Notes: generated by a model not told the origin, from the sequence alone. 64,000 nucleotides of DNA from JBOGCH01 sp051656645 (GCA_051656645.1 JBOGCH010000012.1:41488-105487), one strand, 5' to 3'. Shown: positions 36,652 through 46,622, numbered from the stretch's first letter. Program-made: numbers and translations.

Positions 36652-37836
36652 ATGAAAAAGTCAGTTTATTCAGTAGATGAAAATGGGTTTTATGGAGAAT
36701 TTGGTGGAACATTTGTTCCCGACGTGTTGAAGGAAAATATTGAAACCTTACAGCGCAACTATCGTGAATTTATAGCAACACCGGCGTTTCAAGACGAGTT
36801 TCACACGTTGCTACGCGATTATGTTGGACGTCCTTCACCTTTGTACTACGCAAAACGTTTATCGGAGAAATACAACACCAAAGTGTACCTTAAACGTGAG
36901 GATTTAAATCATACCGGAGCGCATAAAATAAATAACACCATTGGCCAAATCCTATTGGCAAAACATATGGGTAAAACACGCATTATTGCAGAGACCGGAG
37001 CAGGACAACATGGTGTTGCATCGGCAACCGTATGTGCATTAATGGACATGGAGTGCCATGTATACATGGGTGCCATGGATGTGGAACGTCAAATGCCAAA
37101 CGTTAAGAAAATGCAGATGCTTGGCGCAACCGTAATCCCAGTTGAAGAGGGTGGACGCACATTAAGCGATGCTGTGGATGCAGCTCTTATGGCATGGTGT
37201 GCAGATGCCGACAGTTTCTATTTACTTGGCTCGGCAGTAGGTCCACACCCATATCCGGATATGGTAACGCAATTCCAATCGGTAATCTCTGAAGAGATAC
37301 GTAAACAATTACTGGAAAAAGAGGGCCGTGAAACACCGGATCACGTTATTGCCTGTGTAGGTGGAGGTAGTAATGCCGCAGGAGCTTTTTATCACTTCCT
37401 TGACGAGAGCGATGTAAACCTTGTTATTGCCGAAGCTTCGGGAAAAGGTGTAGATACGGGCTATACAGCAGCTACTGCAACACTGGGAAAACCGGGAGTT
37501 CTTCACGGTAGCCATTCCTTATACATCCAGGATGAGAATGGTGCAGCCGTTGAGCCATATTCAATCTCAGCAGGATTAGATTATCCGGGAATAGGACCCC
37601 TTCACGCTTTATTGGCTACCAGTGGCCGTGCAGAGGTAGTTACCATAACCGATGATCAGGCACTTGCAGCTGCATATGAATTGACTCGTTTAGAAGGTAT
37701 TATCCCGGCTATCGAATCATCGCATGCACTAGCTACCTTGCAAAAACGTCAATTCGGTGCTGACGAAATTGTAGTAATCAATTTGTCTGGTCGTGGCGAC
37801 AAGGACATGGATACTTACTTAAAGCATTTAGGTTAG
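36652..37836 (+). CDS. trpB: Tryptophan synthase beta chain
   Basis: TrpB condenses indole with serine to make tryptophan, using pyridoxal phosphate. The 394-residue protein is of the TrpB1 type that pairs with TrpA. PLP binds Lys92 in HTGAHKINN; AETGAGQHGVA contains the catalytic Glu; CVGGGSNAAG is the phosphate loop, and YPGIGPLHA and NLSGRGDKDMD complete the family. In many Bacteroidales trpB is the first gene of the whole trp operon, but here a strong terminator follows (37876-37915) and the next gene is convergent and unrelated, so it stands alone with a dedicated attenuator. The other trp genes must be elsewhere. Confidence 0.97.
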   Translation: MKKSVYSVDENGFYGEFGGTFVPDVLKENIETLQRNYREFIATPAFQDEFHTLLRDYVGRPSPLYYAKRLSEKYNTKVYLKREDLNHTGAHKINNTIGQILLAKHMGKTRIIAETGAGQHGVASATVCALMDMECHVYMGAMDVERQMPNVKKMQMLGATVIPVEEGGRTLSDAVDAALMAWCADADSFYLLGSAVGPHPYPDMVTQFQSVISEEIRKQLLEKEGRETPDHVIACVGGGSNAAGAFYHFLDESDVNLVIAEASGKGVDTGYTAATATLGKPGVLHGSHSLYIQDENGAAVEPYSISAGLDYPGIGPLHALLATSGRAEVVTITDDQALAAAYELTRLEGIIPAIESSHALATLQKRQFGADEIVVINLSGRGDKDMDTYLKHLG

Positions 37837-37875
37837 TAAAGAATAAAGTAGGGTTTGTTACCTTACTGCTTAAAT

Positions 37876-37915
37876 AAATACCCTCAAAGTGTAGCAAAAC
37901 ACTTTGAGGGTATTT
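37876..37915 (+). terminator. trpB terminator
   Basis: AAATACCCTCAAAGTG (37876-37891) pairs perfectly with CACTTTGAGGGTATTT (37900-37915) around an 8-nt loop, followed by ATTGTTTAA. It confirms that trpB is the only full-size gene of this unit. Confidence 0.9.
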
Positions 37916-37991
37916 ATTGTTTAATCTTGGATATTCCTAGTTCATTGAAGAATAAAACGGGTGTAGTACCACATTGAAGTGCTACACCTGC

Positions 37992-38147
37992 TGTCTAGAT
38001 CTTGTCTACACCCTGTCTATATCCTGTCCGTATTCTCTCCGTGTTTCCTCCGTCTTTTGTCCGATGCTATAAGAAACGGAGGGAATACGGAGGAAACACG
38101 GACAAAAGACGGAGAGAATATAAGGAGGAGTACAAGAGGGGGTTGTA
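37992..38147. repeat. Intergenic dyad of 11-nt units: 7 units, 2-nt centre, 7 inverted units
   Basis: Seven consecutive 11-nt units in phase (37992-38068), with the consensus TGTCCGTNTTT in the inner ones, are followed by AT and then seven inverted 11-nt units in phase (38071-38147), consensus AAANACGGACN. The central units match best: the fifth left unit and third right unit are complementary at 10 of 11 positions, while the outer units have drifted. It lies 50 nt beyond the stop of the last gene in the SusC/SusD operon and after the trpB terminator. Unit sequence differs from the dyads at 6025 and 57409, but the 11-nt step is the same. Short frames inside it are not genes. Confidence 0.88.
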
Positions 38148-38197
38148 TGGAGCCGGCAGGTTTTATACAAATATATGCGCTGCGGCTGTCATGAGTG

Positions 38198-39196
38198 TTA
38201 CTTGATTGTTGGTATTCCTATAAGCTCATCAAACCATGTTGATGCGTAGATTGAGAATTCACCATGTCCGGCTTCATATTCAATGTCCATGTACTCATCG
38301 TTGTTGGCTTCTACGCGGATGGGTAGATTGTAGTCATTGAGGGTGTAAGTTACAAGCAGATTGTTACGTTGAATATTTATATTGTTACCTATGCGCTTGT
38401 AGTTGAAGTTATTTCCCTGTACTTCAATTAGGCTGTTGTTGGTGTAAACATAGTGCCAAGTGTCATTGAGAATCCAGTGTTCGGACGATTCGGCATCCAA
38501 ATGGAACATGTCTATTTTGACAACTTCATTATTATTGTAGGTAAATGCTGCTTTGCATACCCGCCTTGTGTACTTATCGTTTTTATCGCTCTCTAAATTG
38601 TACACGTCCTCATAGTAACGGGTGGTAGTGACTTGGCCGGTAGCGTTATATTCATATTTGTATGTGTTTCTAGACTTATTTAGATAGCTATTATTAAATT
38701 GCGTACCTGAGCCAAAATCCTCGCGGCATTTAAATATGTTGGTAATTTCCTCGGTAATTTGGTTCTCGGTGTTAACTTGTATTCCATTTTGATATACAGT
38801 TCGCAGTGTTCTCCTTTTTTTGAGTGTATCTGCATAACTCTCCGGAAACTCTTGCTTTAACTTAGCAATGGAGTCGGCATCGATATTAATAATATAGTCT
38901 GCCATAAAAAAGGCGAGTCCATTATCCTTTTTGTCAATTAGCGCGTAGCCTAGGGTATCGAGTTTTTCTGTTTCTGAGTTTATGGCTGTTCTATAGGATT
39001 TTGTAATTCTTCCTTGTGAGTTATAGGTAAACTCAATGGTATATTCGCCCCATATATCATTCTTTCCGGTTATCTTTTTTACTCTGAAAGAGTTGAGTTT
39101 AGGTTCAATGTCGATTGTTGTATTTTCTTTTTCGCAAGCAACATTGCCCATCAGAATGATTGTAGTAAGTATAAAAAAGTATAGTTGTTTGTACAT
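38198..39196 (-). CDS. Lipoprotein of unknown function, last gene of SusC/SusD operon
   Basis: A 332-residue predicted lipoprotein with lipobox NVAC (Cys near residue 21). The mature part is rich in beta-type repeats of the form EFTYNSQGRITKSY, YEYNATGQVTTTRY and AFTYNNNEVVKIDM, which resemble RHS/YD-like or DUF4595-type repeats of Bacteroidetes surface lipoproteins. No enzyme motif is visible. It follows the PKD-like gene by 24 nt in the operon, so it is likely part of the outer-membrane complex that binds the transported nutrient. The family name is uncertain. Confidence 0.72.
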   Translation of the reverse strand: MYKQLYFFILTTIILMGNVACEKENTTIDIEPKLNSFRVKKITGKNDIWGEYTIEFTYNSQGRITKSYRTAINSETEKLDTLGYALIDKKDNGLAFFMADYIINIDADSIAKLKQEFPESYADTLKKRRTLRTVYQNGIQVNTENQITEEITNIFKCREDFGSGTQFNNSYLNKSRNTYKYEYNATGQVTTTRYYEDVYNLESDKNDKYTRRVCKAAFTYNNNEVVKIDMFHLDAESSEHWILNDTWHYVYTNNSLIEVQGNNFNYKRIGNNINIQRNNLLVTYTLNDYNLPIRVEANNDEYMDIEYEAGHGEFSIYASTWFDELIGIPTIK

Positions 39197-39220
39197 AATG
39201 ACTCTTATTAGTGGTTTATT

Positions 39221-40825
39221 TTACCCATTATTTCTATTATAACACAGTATTCGACCAAAGCCTTTTAGTATAGTATGAAAGTTTCTATCTGTTTCGAAAT
39301 CTCCATTTGTATATGGCATTGGAATCATGATTATTTTTCCTTCGCCCGTCGTTTCATTGTGAGTTGTTACAATCATTAACCTGTTTTTAGCGTTCATGGA
39401 TCTATAACCTGTGGAGGACGATCCACTCAAATCCTTGTAGCGAATTTGGCCGTTAGCGAAATCGCATACAGAGATCTTGGTTATTTTATCGCCAATAAAT
39501 TCGGTATTGTCTCCGTCAATCAACGAATAAACCGGTTTCTCAGCTAGTGTTGTTAAAGAATAGGCATAGATGGTTGCTCCATCAGTGTAGTAAATGCGTC
39601 CTTCATTGGAGCTGGAAGTATATGAAATTGCTTTGTCAAAGTTTGGAGCATTAATAATGTCTATTATAGTTTTTGGGGCATTAGCTCCGTTCTCGGTTAA
39701 ATATGGAATACTATTTACTACGTAGTCACGTATTTTCCCTGTGGCTTTTTCGCGCATTAGCAGATGAACCTCAAGGGTAGAGTTGGCATGGCCAAAATAT
39801 ACGGGCTCCATACCTTCCATTTTTTGTAAGTTAAATGGAGCATCGCCACTTTGCGGTGCATCCGGAATGGTTAGTTTGCCCATGTTGCTTAAAAGGAAGC
39901 CTTCGCGATTAATGTCCCAGAAATAGCTTTTATAATATAAACGTGGGCCGCCATATACGGTGAATCCTTTGCTTATAAAGTAATCTGTATATCCCGGAGG
40001 GTAAATATAATAGCCAAACTTCTTGTTGTTATTTTGATATGTACGATGGTAAAGTTTTCCGTCACAAAGTATGTATTCGTTACCTGTATCGGCCTCTAAG
40101 AATAGTTGTGTAGGTTCAATTTTATCCGGGGTAATTAAGAATGCTCCTCCGTTACATTCCTCTTGTTTTACAAAATAATCATAATGGTCGCCACGGATAA
40201 CACTGTTGGGAGTAATTACGGTAAAGTTTCTATTGGTTTGAAATGATTTTGTTTGAATCCCTACTGCAAGTCCATCTATCGTGCTTCCATTATTTAAAGA
40301 ATAGATGTTATTTACCAATCGTTCATCGCCATATTGAATTTTTGTTGTGAACTGCGGATACATTGCTAAATGTAGATCAGAGGAGATCCCGTCCTTGGTA
40401 TCTGCAATAATGAGTCCCTCAGTAAATGCGGGGTCTACTTTTAAAACAAACTTAACGTGACGCTGAATACCAGTTACGTTATCTGTAATGGAATAAACGA
40501 GATTGTAGGTTAGGATTTGTGGAGGGAAGGAGAGTGTTAAATTAAGTGCTCTACCTTTACCTACTTCCTGTGTTACAATACCAACACCTGATATGGTCCA
40601 AAGGAAACTTAAGTTTTCATCGTCGGTCCCTTCTTTATAGACTAGCGGTTCTAATTTTAGAACGTCGAAGGCTTTCCCCGAGATGGGAATTATAGAGTTA
40701 CCATCCCGACCGTCATACTCAAATACGATTGGATTTACCATGCTAAATGCATTCTCAACTTCATACTCGGTACAAGCTGACAATAAACATAGTGTAAATA
40801 GAATAAATATATTTATGGTTTTCAT
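39221..40825 (-). CDS. PKD-like family surface lipoprotein
   Basis: A predicted lipoprotein of about 534 residues with signal peptide MKTINIFILFTLCLLSAC ending in lipobox LSAC. The N-terminal region (about 25-140) has Ig/PKD-like strands: LSFLWTISGVGIVT and LVYSITDNVTGIQRHVKFVLKV are typical of the PKD-like family seen beside SusD genes. The rest is propeller-like and may bind ligand (EGLIIADTKDGISSDLH, YYTDGATIYAY). The ATG at 40825 is preferred to a TTG two codons earlier. It sits 13 nt downstream of the DUF4843 gene. A role in surface capture of a nutrient is inferred from the operon. Confidence 0.8.
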   Translation of the reverse strand: MKTINIFILFTLCLLSACTEYEVENAFSMVNPIVFEYDGRDGNSIIPISGKAFDVLKLEPLVYKEGTDDENLSFLWTISGVGIVTQEVGKGRALNLTLSFPPQILTYNLVYSITDNVTGIQRHVKFVLKVDPAFTEGLIIADTKDGISSDLHLAMYPQFTTKIQYGDERLVNNIYSLNNGSTIDGLAVGIQTKSFQTNRNFTVITPNSVIRGDHYDYFVKQEECNGGAFLITPDKIEPTQLFLEADTGNEYILCDGKLYHRTYQNNNKKFGYYIYPPGYTDYFISKGFTVYGGPRLYYKSYFWDINREGFLLSNMGKLTIPDAPQSGDAPFNLQKMEGMEPVYFGHANSTLEVHLLMREKATGKIRDYVVNSIPYLTENGANAPKTIIDIINAPNFDKAISYTSSSNEGRIYYTDGATIYAYSLTTLAEKPVYSLIDGDNTEFIGDKITKISVCDFANGQIRYKDLSGSSSTGYRSMNAKNRLMIVTTHNETTGEGKIIMIPMPYTNGDFETDRNFHTILKGFGRILCYNRNNG

Positions 40826-40838
40826 TATCAAAGAGTGT

Positions 40839-41576
40839 TTATGGCATTGTTACTAATTGGTCTTTATAGTCTCCATCGTCATGTCTTAGAGGCTTATCTG
40901 GATTGTTTTTGTTGTAACGCTCGAGTTCAAGGCGGACAAAGGATTGATAAATTAATATTTCACTGTAGGTCATGTTCCATTTGTCTTTATCTGTGGCGTT
41001 TGGCCAGTAAGGTAATTCGGATAATCCCGTTTTATCCATGATAAATTTCCACCATGAGGTTGAGTATGGACCAAAATAGGTGCGTAATACTGCATTCCAA
41101 TTCATAGGACATATTACTAAATTGGTAATGGTAACTACACTTCTGTTTCTACCAAGTTGTAGTACAGGAAATTCATCGGATGCGGAAATGGCAAAGGTGA
41201 CATCGAAGAACTCTTTATCCATGCGTTCGTCATAGTGAAATGTAATAGGTAAATATCCTTGAAATTTGCCTGCCTCAATAACGGCTTCTCCGACAGAATA
41301 CATGGATGGGAGAGCGGTAGTCAAGGAGTCTGTGGTAACGGTGATAGGTACGGTTCTGTTATAATTAACAGAATCTCCGGAAATGCGCATAGGAATGCGT
41401 ATTTCAACGCTTTTCTCTTTTGGGTTTTGGGTAAAAGAATAGGATGTTGAGTCTTGAGTAAAATATATGCCTGCATTTTGCTCATAGAGGCTAATTTCCT
41501 CCTGTGAGCATGACAGTGTGGAGTAAAACGCAAAAGTGCTGAATATTACTTTGAGAATATAGTATTTGGTATTCAT
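40839..41576 (-). CDS. DUF4843 lipoprotein
   Basis: A predicted lipoprotein of 245 residues with lipobox TLSC near residue 17. The mature sequence NAGIYFTQDSTSYSF and the beta-strand pattern VEIRIPMRISGDSVNYNRTVPITV match DUF4843, a family almost always encoded just after SusD in non-carbohydrate uptake loci of Bacteroidetes. The ATG at 41576 gives a normal signal peptide (MNTKYYILKVIFS); the upstream frame extension overlaps the SusD stop. Molecular function unknown; probably a surface accessory protein. Confidence 0.82.
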   Translation of the reverse strand: MNTKYYILKVIFSTFAFYSTLSCSQEEISLYEQNAGIYFTQDSTSYSFTQNPKEKSVEIRIPMRISGDSVNYNRTVPITVTTDSLTTALPSMYSVGEAVIEAGKFQGYLPITFHYDERMDKEFFDVTFAISASDEFPVLQLGRNRSVVTITNLVICPMNWNAVLRTYFGPYSTSWWKFIMDKTGLSELPYWPNATDKDKWNMTYSEILIYQSFVRLELERYNKNNPDKPLRHDDGDYKDQLVTMP

Positions 41577-41595
41577 TTCTTTAGTTTTAGAGTGT

Positions 41596-43092
41596 TTAAT
41601 CATTCCTTTCAGCTAGTGGAATAGGTAGTTTATAAACTTCGTCGTTCATTGGTTTTGTTGAATATTCTATGGCATTATAGCCTAACCGCTTGTAATAATA
41701 GAACATTTGCCCTTCACTGATAAACTCTTTTTTCCACTCTTTTTCTAATTCCGTATAGAACTCCTCAGTGGATAGTGTTGATGGTAAATTGTAGTTTATG
41801 GTAATGTTTCGGTTGTTTCTTACAGTGTTCAATAACTTAATTGCATCCTCAAGCTTGCCTTGTTTGCATTTACTCTCGGCAAGCATGTAATATACCTCCG
41901 GCGTACGGATAAGTGGCTGTATTCCGGCAAATAGACCTGCATTGCCATCATTGTCACTGAAATCCCAATATTTAATAATCTCGAATTTTGTATCTGATCG
42001 GTTTAACAGGCGATTGTATCTTAAATCGGACTCGCCAAAGGTTTCCGGAATTTCATATAATTTGGAAACCCTGTTCTCAGATAAGAACATAGCATTGTTG
42101 TTTGTGGTAAATACTGTTGTTAGAGTTACTTTAAAATATGTTTTAATGGTTTTCTCGTAACGCTCATATACATCAATGCCAAATAGCTGTTCAGTAGATA
42201 AGGATAAATCCCTATCGTATACATTGTCATTATTGATATTTACCGAACTAACCCATGGTATTAGTGCAGTGGAAGTTAAATAGGTACCAATTTCTTCAAT
42301 CTCGGGTAAGTTATCATCGCCTTCCCATAATAATAACCGCATCTTAGTAGCTAAAACAGCATTGTAATTCAGTCTGAAAGAACGATTTTTAAAAAATAGG
42401 CTGCCTTCATCTTCCATATAATCGGCAGGACGTTCAAGAATTTTACTTATAGGATCATATCCGTATAAAGCATTAATAGCAATTTCTAAGTCATCGCCAA
42501 TGTATTGAAGGACTTCTCTATGTGTTGATTTACGGGTAAAATCCTTGTTGTATAGAAACTTATAAGGAATAGCCGGTTGGTCGAGCATATCCGGGCGTTC
42601 TTTTAAATTACCGTAGCCAAACATACGTAGAAGATCAAAGTGTAGAAATGCTCTTAGACCGTAAGCCTCTCCTTTTATCATGTGATAGACGGTTGGAGAC
42701 AAATTCTTTTTACTTACCTCCAAACTCTCAATGATATTATTTACGTTGGCAATTATGTTATACATGTTTAACCAAACGGCATTTATTTTATATTCTATAT
42801 TTTGTAATCCGTACTGGTATTGTGCAACCATGGAGTAAATATAGGTTTGTCCGGAGCTAACATAATCATATTGTTGGGCCAGTGACTCTAAAAAAGCCAT
42901 GGATAGTTCTTGTCCATATAGTTTTCTATCGCCCATTAAAATGTAACATCCAGTTAGTGCATCCTTGAAACCTTGTTCAGTTTCTAGCATAACGTCTGAT
43001 TTAATCTCGGCTTTTGGTGAAACGTCCAACCAATCCATGCAAGATGTGGTTAATAGCGCTATTAAAATAGTTGTGATATATAGTTGTTTCAT
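41596..43092 (-). CDS. SusD/RagB-type nutrient-binding outer-membrane lipoprotein
   Basis: A 498-residue lipoprotein that forms the lid of a SusCD importer on the cell surface. The signal peptide ends in lipobox TTSC (Cys18), followed by MDWLDVSPKAEIKSD, a standard SusD beginning. TPR-like helices occupy the N-terminal half (MIKGEAYGLRAFLHFDLLRMFG) and the ligand-binding lobe the rest; the C-terminal YYMLAESKCKQGKLEDAIKLLN and EWKKEFISEGQMFYYYKRLG are characteristic. It follows the SusC gene by 11 nt. The ligand is not predictable from sequence, and no polysaccharide enzymes lie in the operon. Confidence 0.94.
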   Translation of the reverse strand: MKQLYITTILIALLTTSCMDWLDVSPKAEIKSDVMLETEQGFKDALTGCYILMGDRKLYGQELSMAFLESLAQQYDYVSSGQTYIYSMVAQYQYGLQNIEYKINAVWLNMYNIIANVNNIIESLEVSKKNLSPTVYHMIKGEAYGLRAFLHFDLLRMFGYGNLKERPDMLDQPAIPYKFLYNKDFTRKSTHREVLQYIGDDLEIAINALYGYDPISKILERPADYMEDEGSLFFKNRSFRLNYNAVLATKMRLLLWEGDDNLPEIEEIGTYLTSTALIPWVSSVNINNDNVYDRDLSLSTEQLFGIDVYERYEKTIKTYFKVTLTTVFTTNNNAMFLSENRVSKLYEIPETFGESDLRYNRLLNRSDTKFEIIKYWDFSDNDGNAGLFAGIQPLIRTPEVYYMLAESKCKQGKLEDAIKLLNTVRNNRNITINYNLPSTLSTEEFYTELEKEWKKEFISEGQMFYYYKRLGYNAIEYSTKPMNDEVYKLPIPLAERND

Positions 43093-43103
43093 TATTGTAA
43101 GTT

Positions 43104-46100
43104 TTAGAATGTAAGTCCCAATGAAAAGTTATAACCTCGTGCAAATGGATAATAAGTTCCACGTTCTATTTTCACTGTTGAGTACATGTATAGATCTCTC
43201 GTGTTGAAGGATAATTTCATTCGTTCTAGTTTTAAATGTTCCATCCACTTAAAGTTTTTGAATTCATAGTCGACAGAGAGATTGGCAATAGAGAACTCAT
43301 TTCGGTCTTGCACAAATCTGGATGTAGGTTGTGTTTTTAAATATTCTTGTTGTCCGGTAGTAGCGTTGTATGCTTTTGATAAAGATTTATAGGGTTTAAT
43401 GTCACCTTCTTTCCTCCAACGTCCTTCAAATAATCTTCTATCTACATTTTTCGTTAAATCGGCATTTTCCACTTTTTGAATAAGTGTTTTATTATACATT
43501 TGAGCGCCATACATATAACGCATAGCAACATTAATACCTAATCCTTTGTATTGAAAGCGTATACCAGCAGTGCCTGACAGTTTTGGAAGTTCATCTCCGA
43601 GCATGACAGCATAGTCCGGGTTGTACTCGTATGTTGGATCGCCATTCGGTTTTCTGTATATTTCTCGTCCATTGGATGGATCAATACCTAGCGAAGGAAC
43701 AGCCCAAATAGCGGTCATTGAGGCGCCATCATAGTATTTACGTAGTGCTTCGTTTTGGAAAGGATCATTAAGCTTAAAGTTTTGATTCTCATTATATGTC
43801 TGCATGGCATCAGTGACATTCTTTATAATATTCTTATTTCCTGCAACATTTAACATCAGTGTCAGATAGCTTTGTTTTGCTGTGTTTTGCCATGCCGTAT
43901 AGGTTAGTTTAATGTCATATCCACTATTTTTTACCGTACCAATGTTTTCTTTTACTTTTGTAAAACCGTTGGAAGGGGCAATTGTAAAGTCAATAAGTGT
44001 GTTCTTTGTTTGTCCTACATAGTAATCGGCGGCAAGGATAAGACGTCGATTGATATTTATATCAAGCCCAATATTAAGATCAGCTTTTAATTGCCATTTT
44101 AAATCATCGTTCTTCATTCCTTTTAAATATCCGCCTAACATTCCCTGGTAGGTTTTGTCTAAGAAATACTTATAGGTAGCCATAGATTCATACGCATCGT
44201 TGCTTTGAGAACCTGTATGCCCGTATGAAGCACGTAATCTTAGTTGTTCTAGTTTTTTATGAGATTTGAAAAATGCTTCATTGTGTAGGTTCCAACCAAT
44301 CCCGGCACTCCAGAAATGTCCCCATGGGTTGTTTTTTCCAAACTGACTTGATGCGCTGGCTCTGTATGAAGCGTCGAATAGGTATTTGTTTTTAAATGAG
44401 TAGTTAAACGCCGACAGGATACCTAAATTCCTTATTGTGGATTCGCGACCCATTGGTTTGGATTCTTTCAGGAATTGCTTGGCAAAGATAATATCGTTCA
44501 TTTTGTCATTTGGAAATCCCTCGGCAGTATAATAAACTTCCTCATAGGATGTTTCCATGATATTACCTCCAACGTTAAGAAAAACGTAGTGGTCCTTAAT
44601 CATCTTGGAAACTTGCGCGTTTAAATCTCCTGTCATACGTTTTTCATGTCCATTATTTTGCTGATAGGATCCTTTTCTAAATTGTTCATTACCGGTGAAA
44701 TAGATGAATTTTAAGTGATTTGATGGATAGAATTCATCTGCCGTATTTCGTTTTTCAGTGATCCCCAATCTGGCAGTGGCTTTTACGGCTCTAGATATTC
44801 GCCATTCTATGTATAGATTATCGGTAAAATCGAAATAACGTTGTTCTTTTTTGTTGTTCAAGCTTGCATTATAGAGGGGATTTGCAACAAAATCGGAGTT
44901 TTTGGCATCCTCTCCGTTAACGGATAGTAATGCGTTTTGTACCAATCGGCCTGACTGATCATACGGAGTGTAGTATGGATTCATGTATGCATACTCATCA
45001 AAGCGGCCATAAGGAGAGTCCTTGGCAATGTTTGATGTAAAACTCATGATGTTGCGAAAAAGGAACTTCTCTGTTCTGTAGGATACGTTTATGTTTGCAG
45101 CATAAGTATTACGTTCGGATCCTTTCATTACGCCTGCAATATTATTGTAAGTAAAATCGGCAATAACTTTCAACGGTTCTTTCCCTAGTTCGAAGCTAAC
45201 AAAGTGTTTTGTACCAATCCCGGTTCTTAACGGTAATGATAACCAATCCGTATCGACACCCGAAGTAACAGCTGTTAGTTTTTTGTTGTATCGTTCTTGA
45301 TCCCTTAGGTAGTAATCTAAGCCATTATCCAAACTGTATTCGTCATACAATCCAGCATCTTTTTCAAGTTCTAGTTTTTCTCTTGCGTTAGTAAGATTAT
45401 AGGATGATAAGTCGGGTTTCTGAATATCCATAGTTCCTGTATAGCTTACTCTAACATCCTCAGAGCTACTTTTCTTGGTTTCAATAACAATGACGCCATT
45501 AGCTGCTTTAGAACCATATATGGCTTTTGCCGATGCATCTTTAAGAATTGTTACACTCTCAACTCTGTCCATATCCAAATCCATGATCTTTTGTACAGAG
45601 GCTTCAAAGCCATCCAAAACAAATAAAGGTGCATTAGGATCGTTTCCATAGGTGCCTTTAATATCTAGTCCATCTTCGTTCAAATCAAAAGCGGAACTTC
45701 CTCGAAGAGTCATCTTAGGATTTTGATTGGGATCGGAACCAAAATCCATATTGTCTAGGATCATTAATGATGGGTCTAGGTTTCGTAAACTTGCAAATAG
45801 ATTGGTGTTTCCAACGCGTTTTAAATCATCGGCTTTCAGTGTTGTGGCTGCTCCGGTGAATGTGCCTGATGGACGCTCAAAGATACCTGTTACAACCACC
45901 TCTTCCATTTCGGTATTATCCTCTTCGAGCATCACAATGATTTCTTCTTGTCCGGTATAGCGGACAGTGGTAGGTTTCATTCCAATGAAGGAAACAATTA
46001 GTTCTGTTTTATCTGCAGGAGGTAATAGTAAGTTAAATATCCCATTAACATCGGAGGTACATCCTATAGTTGTACCTTTAATTGTTATGGTAGCACCGGG

Positions 46101-46541
46101 AAGGGGATCTTTATTTTTATCCATAACTTTACCGGTTACCTTATGCTTATTCTCGACATTATTTTGTTTAACCGCGTCCTTCTCCTTTATAACGATGACA
46201 TCTTTATGAAATGTGTAAGTCAAATCGGTAGTGGAAAGTACATAATCCATCACCTCTTCGACTGTTTTATCTTTAATAGTTAACTCGGTGATCTCTATTT
46301 TGTTAACTTTTTCATCATTATAAAAGAATCTGATACCTGTTTGCTCCTTCAACTCTTTTATAATATCTACTAGCAGAGCTTTATTGTATTGAAGTGATAT
46401 TTTTGGATTATATTGTTCGGCCTTTGCAGGCGATACACAAAAATAACACGCAAAAGCAACAAGTGTGAGAAAACGGATACCCACCTTGAGATAATGAATT
46501 TTTAATGGAATACTTCCACTTAATAAAGGCTTTTTTTTCAT
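43104..46541 (-). CDS. SusC/RagA TonB-linked outer-membrane transporter with STN domain
   Basis: A TonB-dependent channel of about 1145 residues that imports the nutrient bound by its SusD partner. From the ATG at 46541 there is a signal peptide, then an STN domain (about residues 50-115, ISLQYNKALLVDIIKELKEQTG) that links to the FecR anti-sigma factor. A carboxypeptidase-regulatory domain (about 130-215, VTGKVMDKNKDPLPGATI) follows, then the plug with FVLDGFEASV and SAKAIYGSKAANGVIVI, and the barrel to the C-terminal GYNFSLGLTF. The STN domain shows that transport is coupled to sigma-factor signalling by trans-envelope contact. An earlier in-frame Met at 46598 lacks a signal-peptide context. 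Confidence 0.95.
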   Translation of the reverse strand: MKKKPLLSGSIPLKIHYLKVGIRFLTLVAFACYFCVSPAKAEQYNPKISLQYNKALLVDIIKELKEQTGIRFFYNDEKVNKIEITELTIKDKTVEEVMDYVLSTTDLTYTFHKDVIVIKEKDAVKQNNVENKHKVTGKVMDKNKDPLPGATITIKGTTIGCTSDVNGIFNLLLPPADKTELIVSFIGMKPTTVRYTGQEEIIVMLEEDNTEMEEVVVTGIFERPSGTFTGAATTLKADDLKRVGNTNLFASLRNLDPSLMILDNMDFGSDPNQNPKMTLRGSSAFDLNEDGLDIKGTYGNDPNAPLFVLDGFEASVQKIMDLDMDRVESVTILKDASAKAIYGSKAANGVIVIETKKSSSEDVRVSYTGTMDIQKPDLSSYNLTNAREKLELEKDAGLYDEYSLDNGLDYYLRDQERYNKKLTAVTSGVDTDWLSLPLRTGIGTKHFVSFELGKEPLKVIADFTYNNIAGVMKGSERNTYAANINVSYRTEKFLFRNIMSFTSNIAKDSPYGRFDEYAYMNPYYTPYDQSGRLVQNALLSVNGEDAKNSDFVANPLYNASLNNKKEQRYFDFTDNLYIEWRISRAVKATARLGITEKRNTADEFYPSNHLKFIYFTGNEQFRKGSYQQNNGHEKRMTGDLNAQVSKMIKDHYVFLNVGGNIMETSYEEVYYTAEGFPNDKMNDIIFAKQFLKESKPMGRESTIRNLGILSAFNYSFKNKYLFDASYRASASSQFGKNNPWGHFWSAGIGWNLHNEAFFKSHKKLEQLRLRASYGHTGSQSNDAYESMATYKYFLDKTYQGMLGGYLKGMKNDDLKWQLKADLNIGLDININRRLILAADYYVGQTKNTLIDFTIAPSNGFTKVKENIGTVKNSGYDIKLTYTAWQNTAKQSYLTLMLNVAGNKNIIKNVTDAMQTYNENQNFKLNDPFQNEALRKYYDGASMTAIWAVPSLGIDPSNGREIYRKPNGDPTYEYNPDYAVMLGDELPKLSGTAGIRFQYKGLGINVAMRYMYGAQMYNKTLIQKVENADLTKNVDRRLFEGRWRKEGDIKPYKSLSKAYNATTGQQEYLKTQPTSRFVQDRNEFSIANLSVDYEFKNFKWMEHLKLERMKLSFNTRDLYMYSTVKIERGTYYPFARGYNFSLGLTF

Positions 46542-46622
46542 AGTTTTGTATAGGTATATTGATTGGATATGCTGGGATATTAAGATTTTAAGCGGCAACT
46601 TGAATGTTTAATATCCCTTTTT

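Noticed and set aside
37979..38205. Two overlapping short plus-strand frames
   Set aside because: Both lie inside the 7+7 dyad of 11-nt units; their Pro/Val/Arg-rich peptides simply reflect the repeat.
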